A stretch of 5,981 nt of DNA from TC-15 sp034437275 (GCA_034437275.1 DAOTUD010000202.1:1-5981), one strand, 5' to 3'. Counted from the first letter of the stretch, positions 1 to 4,405 are shown. Numbers and translations: made by a program. Notes: generated from the letters alone by a model not told the origin.

Positions 1-1
1 G

Positions 2-121
2 TTGGAGGTTCATCGTCTTCACACCGGCACATCCTGGTTTCAGTCCAAAGCGCAGATCATTCGCGATGCGATCCGTGCTTATCTTGCTCAACCGCACTTG
101 ACTTTAGCGTCAACTGCGTAA
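2..121 (+). CDS. C-terminal fragment of a possible ribbon-helix-helix DNA-binding protein (5' end outside window)
   Basis: An open frame enters from the left edge and ends at a TAA at 119-121, giving 39 visible residues. The visible segment includes the run SKAQIIRDAIRAYLAQ. This resembles the second helix of CopG/Arc-type ribbon-helix-helix proteins, where S-x-x-x-IIR-x-AI-x-x-YL is common; such proteins are often antitoxins or autorepressors. The beta strand and first helix that would confirm the fold lie outside the window. Codons here (ctt, gtt, cat, tta) are AT-richer than in the genes further right, so the gene may have a different origin. The family assignment is an inference from one short helix. 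It could also be the end of an unrelated helical protein. Confidence 0.45.
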   Translation: MEVHRLHTGTSWFQSKAQIIRDAIRAYLAQPHLTLASTA

Positions 122-300
122 CTCCTAACTTTCTCGAAAAAACAGCACCCGCAATCTAAGCACAAAATTAAGGATCGATCAAGCCTGTGGGCCAAGACAT
201 TTCACAGCGTGATTTTTGATACGTATGAACAACGTGGCTCCAAACTTAAGCGCCGTAGGGATTCCGTAGGCCAAGCGTAGTCTTTCCATTAGGAAATATG

Positions 301-407
301 GGAGAAGAGTACCGTATATTATATACAGTGAAGGACGAAATCTCTTCTTCTCCTCCTTTTTTCTTTACTACAGAGTCAGGGTCGGCGTCCCTGGCTCTAC
401 CTTTTTG
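301..407 (+). ncRNA. Candidate structured small RNA or leader ending in an intrinsic terminator
   Basis: GGAGAAGA (301-308) can pair with TCTTCTCC (346-353), enclosing the palindrome GTATATTATATAC (314-326). The closing arm is followed by a run of T (about 356-361). A second hairpin (372-398) with its own T tract follows. The tract around 347-357 contains CTCCTCC, which is complementary to a Shine-Dalgarno sequence and is a feature of some regulatory RNAs. I found no good -35/-10 pair upstream, so the transcription start is unknown. The transcript could instead be the 3' untranslated region of the gene ending at 121. This call is structural inference only. Confidence 0.25.
372..407 (+). terminator. 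Intrinsic terminator
   Basis: AGAGTCAGGG (372-381) pairs with CCCTGGCTCT (389-398) through ten base pairs, one of them a T-G wobble. The loop is 7 nt, and five T residues follow at 402-406. The orientation stops plus-strand transcription coming from the left, either from the fragment ending at 121 or from the candidate small RNA. It would insulate the CAP-domain gene from upstream transcription. Confidence 0.7.
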
Positions 408-543
408 TACCCCCAGTGACCGCTCACAGCATTAACGTTACATTAAGCCGCGCGGGCGCATAGGGCGCGCCGGCTGCACGAATAATCTGTCATGCCCATG
501 TAGGCGGCACGAAAAGTGCCCTTCCTCACCCCCCGGCTCCGGG

Positions 544-572
544 TGGACCGGCCCGGGCCAAACTGGTAAACT
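544..572 (+). promoter_or_regulatory. Candidate sigma-70 promoter for the CAP-domain gene
   Basis: TGGACC (544-549, 4/6 to TTGACA) and TAAACT (567-572, 4/6 to TATAAT) are separated by 17 bp. TGG directly before the -10 gives an extended -10 TG motif. The start point would be near 579, leaving a leader of about 29 nt with AGAGG ahead of the ATG at 608. The spacer contains the perfect palindrome GGCCCGGGCC (550-559). Confidence 0.4.
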
Positions 573-607
573 AGTACCGGGGTGTAGTGGTAGATGTTTA
601 GAGGATT

Positions 608-1621
608 ATGGCTTACAGAATCGCACGCACGGTACTCGTCATGACACTGCTGGTCCTGCTGGGGCCGGACACGCGCGCCCAGGCCCAGCGCCCGGACGAC
701 GTGACCTGGCTGCTGAACCAGATCAACGCCCTGCGCGCGGATTTGGGGCTGCACCCCTACGCGCTGAATCCGCAGCTCAGCACCGCCGCCCAACTGCACA
801 GCCAGTATATGTCCGATACGTGCGATGTCTCGCACACCCAGGCCAACGGCTCGCGCCCGATTGATCGCGCGCGGGCGCAGGGCTATACCGGCGGCTGGAT
901 CAGCGAGAATATTTACAGCGGCGCGACGCCCAACGCCTCGGCGGCGTGGGACTTCTGGATCAATTCGCCGCTTCACTACCAGGGCCTGACGCACAAGATC
1001 GTGAATGAGATCGGCATCGGGGCGGCGCATGGCGCGTGCGGCTGGTATTCGTACACGCTGCTGTTCGGCCACCGCGACGACGTGACCGCGCCTCCTGCCC
1101 CGGCCCCACCGGCGGGCGGGGATTCCAGCGCGCCCCCACCGCCCACCGCCAGGCCATACGTGCCCCCGCCGCCGACCAGCACGCCGACGCCGACCATCGC
1201 CACGCTGACGCCCTCACCGACCTGGACGCTGACGCCGACCTGGACACCGTCGCGCACGCCCTCGCCGCGCCCGCCGAGCGCGACACCGCGGGCGCTGGAC
1301 ACAGCGCCGCCAACGCACACCGCCGCCGCAGTGGCGATGGCTGCCTCACCGCGCGCGACGTCCAGCCCGTCAGATGTTACGCCAGTCGCGGCAACGGCGA
1401 CGGTCACGGAAGCCGTGACCGCCACCCGTCCGGCAGCGACGCAGGTCGCGCTGGGGCCGCCCGCCGTCGCGCAGGCCGTCACCAGGACGCCGGTCCCACC
1501 CGGCGATCCGTCCGGCGAGGCGGGTAGCCTGGACCTGCGCGACCTGCTGCCCTACGCGCTGTTAGGCCAGGCGCTGCTGCTGGGCGGCGCAGGGGTGTGG
1601 ATGTTCCAGCGCTCGGAATAG
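608..1621 (+). CDS. Exported CAP/SCP-domain protein with Pro/Thr-rich linker and C-terminal membrane anchor
   Basis: This 337-residue protein has four visible parts. Residues 1-27 form a signal peptide: Arg at 4 and 7, a hydrophobic core at 9-19, and an Ala-rich end. Residues about 31-158 form a CAP/SCP (CAP superfamily, YkwD-like) domain. It carries the conserved pattern of an early His (H64), S-H (H76), the S-E-N motif with E100, the W-x-x-SPLH motif with H123, and IGIGAA near 136-140. C72 and C144 could form a disulfide. Residues about 160-300 are a low-complexity linker rich in Pro, Thr, Ala and Ser with TPTPT-like runs, typical of exposed stalks. Residues about 312-332 are a hydrophobic segment followed by a short charged tail (QRSE), so the protein is probably anchored by both topology signals, with the CAP domain outside the cell. 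Bacterial CAP proteins have no single known activity; ligand binding and cell-envelope roles are reported for the family. The start is fixed by the signal peptide and by AGAGG four bases before the ATG, a rather short spacing. Confidence 0.9.
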   Translation: MAYRIARTVLVMTLLVLLGPDTRAQAQRPDDVTWLLNQINALRADLGLHPYALNPQLSTAAQLHSQYMSDTCDVSHTQANGSRPIDRARAQGYTGGWISENIYSGATPNASAAWDFWINSPLHYQGLTHKIVNEIGIGAAHGACGWYSYTLLFGHRDDVTAPPAPAPPAGGDSSAPPPPTARPYVPPPPTSTPTPTIATLTPSPTWTLTPTWTPSRTPSPRPPSATPRALDTAPPTHTAAAVAMAASPRATSSPSDVTPVAATATVTEAVTATRPAATQVALGPPAVAQAVTRTPVPPGDPSGEAGSLDLRDLLPYALLGQALLLGGAGVWMFQRSE

Positions 1622-1627
1622 TTAATC

Positions 1628-1783
1628 GGGCGTTATGCTAGTTTTACCCCTCCCCCTGGCCCCCTCCCCGCGCGCGGAGAGGGGGAAACAAACCGGGACC
1701 CCAAGTCCCTCTCCGTTCACGGGGAGGGATTTAGGGAGGGGTAAACCATCGACACACGCGCCAGGATATCTAGCATAACCCCC
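1628..1783. repeat. Nested palindromic GC-rich intergenic element
   Basis: The gap between the CAP and dehydrogenase genes is filled by nested inverted repeats. The outer arms are GTTATGCTAG (1632-1641) and CTAGCATAAC (1770-1779), both perfect, with a further GGG/CCC match outside one mismatch. The inner arms are TTTACCCCTCCC (1643-1654) and GGGAGGGGTAAA (1734-1745), also perfect over 12 bp. Between them lie two local hairpins, one on CCCCCTCCCCGC/GCGGAGAGGGGG around 1662-1686 and one on CCCTCTCCG/CGGGGAGGG around 1707-1728. No open frame or transposase is present. It resembles short non-autonomous palindromic elements (MITE- or REP-like) and is similar in composition and layout to the element at 3391-3493. 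It may also end transcription of the CAP gene, although no T tract follows the hairpins. Confidence 0.7.
1749..1776 (+). promoter_or_regulatory. Candidate promoter for the dehydrogenase gene inside the palindromic element
   Basis: TCGACA (1749-1754, 5/6 to TTGACA) is followed after 16 bp by TAGCAT (1771-1776, 4/6 to TATAAT). The start point would be near 1783, giving a leader of about 32 nt that contains the GGAG at 1806-1809. The -10 hexamer overlaps the right outer arm of the palindromic element. Spacing and matches are only fair. Confidence 0.35.
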
Positions 1784-1814
1784 TAATCATCTGTCGAAAC
1801 AGAATGGAGCTGCT

Positions 1815-2852
1815 ATGCCGGATACACCGGACCCGATTTACGTGTTGATCACCGTCGAGTTCGAGGACAAACTGCTCGACTCGTTCCGCCAGGTGTCCGA
1901 CCGGATCGACCTGCTGTACTTTCCGACGGACGATGCCAAAGACGTGCCCGAGGACGTCTGGGCCAAAGCCGAGGTGCTGTATACCACGACTGCCGTCCCG
2001 GAAGTCGCGCTGGCCCCCCGGCTGCGCTGGATTCATGTGCACTACGCCGGGGTCGATCACCTGCTGGACCAGCCCATCATCCAGGACGAGGGCGTGCTGC
2101 TGACCACCGCCAGCGGCATCCACGCCACCAACATCGCCGAATACGTGTTCGCCATGCTGCTGATGTTCGGGCACCGTGTGCCGCAAATGCTGCGCGCCCA
2201 GGCCAACGCCGACTGGCCTAGCAAACCCGAGGCATATCACGACCTGGTGCCGCTGGAACTGCGCGGCAGCACGTTGGGCATCGTCGGCTACGGCAGCATC
2301 GGGCGCGAGATCGCGCGGCTGGCGCAGGCGTTCGGCATGGAGGTGCTGGCCGTCAAGCGCGACGTGCGCCAACCCGCCGACCCCGACGGCTACGTGCTGC
2401 CCGGCACCGGCGACCCGGAGGGCGAGTATTTCCACCGCCTGTATCCCCCGGAAGCGCTGATCTCGATGGTGCGCGAGTGTGATTTCGTGGTGGTGACCAC
2501 GCCGCTGACCGAATCGACGCGCCTGATGTGCGGGGACGACATGTTCAAGGCCATGAAGGAGTCCGCCTACCTGATCAACGTCGGGCGCGGCGGCGTCGTC
2601 GACGAGGAGGCGCTGCTCCAGGCGCTGCAAGACGGCAAGTTCGCCGGGGCGGCGATGGACGTGTTCGAGGCCGAACCGCTGCCCGCCGACAACCCGCTGT
2701 GGAAGCAGCCCAACCTAATCATCAGCCCGCACGTTTCCGGCAGCACGGACGATTACAGCCAAAAGGCGGCCAAGCTGTTCGTGGAAAACCTGCGACGCTA
2801 TGTCGCGCGCGAGGATTTGCTCAACCTGGTCGACCTGTCGCGCGGGTACTAG
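1815..2852 (+). CDS. D-2-hydroxyacid dehydrogenase, NAD(P)-dependent
   Basis: This 345-residue protein belongs to the D-isomer-specific 2-hydroxyacid dehydrogenase family, cytosolic enzymes that reversibly reduce 2-keto acids such as glyoxylate, hydroxypyruvate or phenylpyruvate to D-2-hydroxy acids. The substrate-binding domain spans about residues 1-115 plus the C-terminus, and the Rossmann domain about 116-305. Visible motifs are the dinucleotide-binding GYGSIG (158-163), NVGRGG with catalytic Arg258, D-V-F-E-A-E-P with catalytic Glu287, and S-P-H with catalytic His306, so the Arg-Glu-His triad is complete. After the second Rossmann strand the sequence reads VKRD (180-183), not the acidic residue usual in NAD enzymes, which suggests NADPH preference (inference). 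A loop at about 184-212, with YVLPGTGDPEGEYFHRLY, is longer than in many relatives. GGAG at 1806-1809, five bases before the ATG, supports the start. The substrate cannot be assigned from sequence alone; glyoxylate/hydroxypyruvate reductase is one option. Confidence 0.93.
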   Translation: MPDTPDPIYVLITVEFEDKLLDSFRQVSDRIDLLYFPTDDAKDVPEDVWAKAEVLYTTTAVPEVALAPRLRWIHVHYAGVDHLLDQPIIQDEGVLLTTASGIHATNIAEYVFAMLLMFGHRVPQMLRAQANADWPSKPEAYHDLVPLELRGSTLGIVGYGSIGREIARLAQAFGMEVLAVKRDVRQPADPDGYVLPGTGDPEGEYFHRLYPPEALISMVRECDFVVVTTPLTESTRLMCGDDMFKAMKESAYLINVGRGGVVDEEALLQALQDGKFAGAAMDVFEAEPLPADNPLWKQPNLIISPHVSGSTDDYSQKAAKLFVENLRRYVAREDLLNLVDLSRGY

Positions 2853-2924
2853 GCGGGCACGTGCAACGCCGAGCGTTCCCCGTGCGTATAGATTAGTGGA
2901 GGTTTATCAAGAGGATGGGAAGGT

Positions 2925-3248
2925 ATGGCTAAGAAGAAAACTCAAGACACCAAAGAACGCTCGACGATCCGCACCTTTATCGACCACCAGGGCACGGCCC
3001 TCGAAGAAGCAGGCCGGGCCATCACCTCGCTGCTGCCCAAAGACTTCCGCACGCACTCTGGCAACGCCGTCAAGGAAGGCCGCGAGGGCTTCCGCGTGCT
3101 GTTCAACGGCGTGATCGACGAGGTCGAGCGCGGCCTGGACAAGCTGCGCCAGCCGCCGGATGAGGACGTCGCCCGGTCCAGCAGCAAGCAGCCCCGGTCC
3201 AAGAAGAAGGTCAAGGTCGAAGTCGAGGACGAGGACACGGACGCATAA
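2925..3248 (+). CDS. Small charged hypothetical protein
   Basis: This 107-residue protein is not one I recognise. The N-terminus (1-13) is lysine-rich. Residues about 14-75 look like two or three amphipathic helices (for example FIDHQGTALEEAGRAI and NAVKEGREGFRVLFNGVIDE), with no Cys and no membrane segment. Residues about 76-107 form a low-complexity tail that switches from Lys/Arg-rich (KQPRSKKKVKV) to acidic (EVEDEDTDA). The design, a short helical core with a charged disordered tail, recalls phasin-like or nucleoid-associated small proteins, but nothing specific supports either. The gene begins 72 bp after the dehydrogenase stop. GAGG at 2911-2914 lies ten bases before the ATG, and AAGG directly before the ATG is too close to serve. 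It may be cotranscribed with the dehydrogenase, and a hairpin at 3289-3312 follows it. Confidence 0.75.
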   Translation: MAKKKTQDTKERSTIRTFIDHQGTALEEAGRAITSLLPKDFRTHSGNAVKEGREGFRVLFNGVIDEVERGLDKLRQPPDEDVARSSSKQPRSKKKVKVEVEDEDTDA

Positions 3249-3288
3249 GGCCGGCCCACCAGGACGACCAGTCCCCAAAAACGAAAGT

Positions 3289-3319
3289 GCCCTGTGCGTT
3301 GCCACACAGGGCCTTGTTG
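3289..3319. terminator. Probable bidirectional terminator between convergent genes
   Basis: GCCCTGTG (3289-3296) and CACAGGGC (3305-3312) form a perfect 8-bp stem with an 8-nt loop. On the plus strand it is followed by a loose T-rich stretch (CTTGTTGT). On the minus strand the hairpin is followed by ACTTTCGTTTTT. It sits between the plus-strand gene ending at 3248 and the minus-strand csp gene ending at 3509, where a two-way terminator is expected. The U tracts are imperfect, so efficiency is uncertain. Confidence 0.5.
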
Positions 3320-3390
3320 TCATGTATTGTTACGTACCAGCGGAACAGGCGTTAGAGGCCATTTGAGAAGTTCTGTTTGTGCGCGTTTTG

Positions 3391-3493
3391 GCCCTCATCC
3401 CCAACCCTTCTCCCTCAGGGAGAAGGGAGTAAGCGTGCCGTTAATCCCTCGTCCTGAGGGAGAGGGACCCGGCTCTGCCGGAAGGGTGAGGGC
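3391..3493. repeat. 103-bp palindromic intergenic element with terminal inverted repeats
   Basis: The element is bounded by GCCCTCA (3391-3397) and TGAGGGC (3487-3493), a perfect 7-bp terminal inverted repeat. Inside are three hairpins: CCCTTCTCCCT/AGGGAGAAGGG (3405-3415 and 3417-3427, perfect 11 bp around one base), TCCCTC/GAGGGA (3445-3450 and 3456-3461) and CCGGC/GCCGG (3469-3473 and 3477-3481). It carries no coding frame. It lies 15 bases beyond the csp stop codon, so it forms the csp 3' untranslated region and could stabilise that transcript or block its extension. Similar CCCTC/GAGGG palindromes occur at 1628-1783. Confidence 0.75.
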
Positions 3494-3508
3494 TTTTCAA
3501 ACAGCGTC

Positions 3509-3736
3509 TTACGGTTGTTGTTGTTGTCCGAGACGGATAACTGCGTTAGCTTGTGGCCCTTTCGGCCCTTCGACAATCGAAAACTCGACTCTTTCGCCCT
3601 CTTCCAGGACCTTGTAGCCAGCCATGTCGATGGCGCTGTAGTGTACGAAGACATCCGGGCCATCCTCCGGCTGGATGAAGCCATAGCCCTTCTGTGCGTT
3701 GAACCATTTGACGACGCCGGTAAGACGTTCTGACAT
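3509..3736 (-). CDS. CspA-family cold shock protein
   Basis: This 75-residue protein is a single cold shock domain, an OB-fold that binds single-stranded RNA and DNA and melts mRNA structure in the cytosol. The start MSERLTGVVKWFNAQKGYGFI is characteristic. RNP1 is KGYGFI (16-21) and RNP2 is VFVHYSAI (29-36). The aromatic nucleic-acid-contacting residues W11, F12, Y18, F20, F30, H32 and Y33 are present. The domain ends near residue 70 and is followed by a short QQQQP tail, a little longer than the usual 66-70 residues. AAGGAG at 3745-3750, eight bases before the ATG, is a strong ribosome binding site. The promoter lies about 140 bp upstream, leaving a long leader as in E. coli cspA, with a terminator-like hairpin in the middle (3802-3843). 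Confidence 0.97.
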   Translation of the reverse strand: MSERLTGVVKWFNAQKGYGFIQPEDGPDVFVHYSAIDMAGYKVLEEGERVEFSIVEGPKGPQANAVIRLGQQQQP

Positions 3737-3801
3737 GTGTGGTACTCCTTATTGCCCACTGATTAAACGTTCAATGGCGGGCGGGTGTTGCGTAAACATA
3801 C

Positions 3802-3850
3802 AAAAAGCGCCGCCGGTGCTAGATTCTGCTACACCGGGGACGCCGGTACT
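3802..3850 (-). promoter_or_regulatory. Putative transcription attenuator in the csp leader
   Basis: Read on the minus strand, 3843-3839 pairs with 3807-3811, and 3837-3832 (CCGGTG) pairs with 3818-3813 (CACCGG). 3831-3829 (TAG) pairs with 3822-3820 (CTA), with one C-C mismatch and one bulged G. The loop is CAGAAT, and five T residues follow directly at 3806-3802. This is an intrinsic-terminator shape about 65 nt before the csp start codon and about 30 nt after the predicted transcription start. ACCGG at 3847-3843 can instead pair with CCGGT at 3837-3833 across a 5-nt loop, which would break the terminator. These exclusive pairings suggest attenuation or a temperature-responsive switch. That role is inference; only the pairing potential is visible. 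Confidence 0.45.
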
Positions 3851-3876
3851 GCAAACAACCTGCTCCACTATGTGTC

Positions 3877-3905
3877 ATTGTAGACGTTGACGGGATGCCT
3901 GTCAA
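3877..3905 (-). promoter_or_regulatory. Near-consensus sigma-70 promoter of the csp gene
   Basis: On the minus strand TTGACA (3905-3900) and TACAAT (3882-3877, 5/6) are separated by exactly 17 bp. This is the best promoter match in the window. The start point would be an A at about 3871 or 3869, giving a leader of roughly 135 nt before the csp ATG. Confidence 0.8.
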
Positions 3906-3907
3906 CG
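3885..3907. repeat. Perfect 7-bp inverted repeat overlapping the csp promoter (operator candidate)
   Basis: CGTTGAC (3885-3891) and GTCAACG (3901-3907) are perfect inverted copies with a 9-bp gap. One arm covers most of the -35 hexamer and the other lies in the -35/-10 spacer. A dimeric regulator bound here would block RNA polymerase. The regulator is unknown, and part of the symmetry could follow from the TTGAC of the -35 box alone. Confidence 0.4.
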
Positions 3908-3966
3908 GAAAAACCGCCTGTCCCATAGTGATAGAATTAAGGTTGGCGTCATACATACGCCTGTAT

Positions 3967-4001
3967 AAACACAAAAACACCGGAACGAAGCCCGGTGTTT
4001 T
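3967..4001 (-). terminator. Intrinsic terminator of tmRNA
   Basis: On the minus strand AAAACACCGG (4001-3992) pairs perfectly over 10 bp with CCGGTGTTTT (3983-3974), with an 8-nt loop GCTTCGTT. The tract TGTGTTT then continues the U-rich tail to 3967. It begins six bases past the mature tmRNA 3' end, so it should define the 3' end of the precursor. Confidence 0.9.
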
Positions 4002-4006
4002 GCTAG

Positions 4007-4386
4007 TGGAGGTGGCGGGAATCGAACCCGCGTCCGCAAGATTCGCAACCAAGCGTCTACAAGCGTAGCCGGTGTTTTGATTTCACACGTGGGTACCCAC
4101 ACCAACCAAGGGCGGACCACGTGCTAGCCGATGAGTCTTAGCTGCCGGGTATCGGCGTCATGGCAGAGCACCTCACCTTTGTGTCGCCTGATCCCAGACC
4201 GGGCGAGGCACGGTCCGGGTAGACGGGCTACCCTCGGGCAGCCTTGCTCGGTTCAGCTGCTATGCAGCCAAAGCGAGGCTTGGAGTGCTTTCGTTGGCAC
4301 TTTTTATTGTGCTCCTGATTTACGAGGGTGGAGCACCTCGGCTTGCAGCCTGGACACAGCTTCCCACGTCGAAGCCTGTCACCCCC
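4007..4386 (-). ncRNA. ssrA: Transfer-messenger RNA (tmRNA, one-piece)
   Basis: tmRNA rescues stalled ribosomes with SmpB: its alanyl-charged tRNA-like domain enters the A site and a short internal frame adds a degradation tag. The 5' end reads GGGGGTGACAGGCTTCGACG, the expected acceptor and D-arm signature. The 3' end has a T arm GCGGGTTCGATTCCCGC and an acceptor strand CACCTCC, which pairs with 5' GGGGGTG (one G-U pair). The discriminator A is at 4007. The following bases are CTA, not CCA, so the CCA end must be added after transcription. The tag frame is at 4298-4260 (ANESTPSLALAA). The part 3' of the tag frame holds the pseudoknot region, including the 12-bp palindrome GTGGGTACCCAC at 4089-4100. 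The total of about 380 nt is normal for a one-piece tmRNA. The promoter is at 4397-4405 and the terminator at 3967-4001, so it is an independent unit. Confidence 0.97.
4260..4298 (-). other. tmRNA proteolysis-tag reading frame
   Basis: The resume codon GCC (4298-4296) follows an A-rich stretch (AATAAAAAGT). The frame then encodes ANESTPSLALAA and stops at TAG (4262-4260). The leading A-N and trailing ALAA are the usual recognition ends of ssrA tags; the final LAA is the ClpXP-type degron. The serine-, threonine- and proline-containing middle is specific to this lineage. Confidence 0.93.
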
Positions 4387-4396
4387 GCGTGACCCT

Positions 4397-4405
4397 ATTA
4401 TACCA
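4397..4405 (-). promoter_or_regulatory. Extended -10 promoter of tmRNA
   Basis: The minus strand reads TGGTATAAT (4405-4397): a perfect -10 with the TG extension. A poor -35 candidate, TTTCAA (4425-4420, 3/6), lies 17 bp upstream. Transcription would begin about 4 nt before the mature 5' end at 4386, leaving a very short leader for RNase P to remove. The site lies between the HNH stop codon at 4464 and the tmRNA. Confidence 0.8.

Larger units (their letters stand above)
122..607. other. Long gene-free region, AT-rich in its left two thirds
   Basis: No convincing coding frame is present on either strand. The left part (about 122-440) is visibly AT-richer than the rest of the window. It contains a direct repeat CCGTAGG at 253-259 and 264-270 (11-bp period), a small hairpin TTTCC/GGAAA at 283-296, the palindrome GTATATTATATAC at 314-326, a pyrimidine-rich tract at about 341-367 and an intrinsic terminator at 372-407. 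The palindrome TAACGTTA is at 433-440. From about 447 the base composition becomes GC-rich, with a small hairpin GGCAC/GTGCC at 506-520 and the candidate promoter of the next gene. Confidence 0.6.

Noticed and set aside
253..270. Two CCGTAGG copies as the beginning of a repeat array
   Set aside because: There are only two 7-bp copies, with no third unit or regular spacers, so this is not a CRISPR or iteron array.
281..326. Promoter for the candidate small RNA using TATATT at 315-320
   Set aside because: No acceptable -35 lies at 15-19 bp spacing and there is no TG extension, so I did not call a promoter.
443..1072. Long open frame on the minus strand covering the CAP gene start
   Set aside because: It overlaps the well-supported CAP gene and its promoter, has Arg/Ala-rich antisense composition, and shows no recognisable domain.
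1770..2630. 286-codon open frame on the minus strand
   Set aside because: It is antisense to the dehydrogenase, whose catalytic motifs are all intact. The His/Gln/Val-rich translation is typical of GC-rich antisense shadow.
2864..2892. Separate promoter for the small hypothetical gene using TATAGA at 2887
   Set aside because: No reasonable -35 is visible, and the short gap makes read-through from the dehydrogenase equally likely.
4007..4060. Possible tRNA gene from the T-arm and acceptor sequence
   Set aside because: There is no anticodon arm next to it. The matching acceptor strand is 380 nt away, which identifies the one-piece tmRNA instead.
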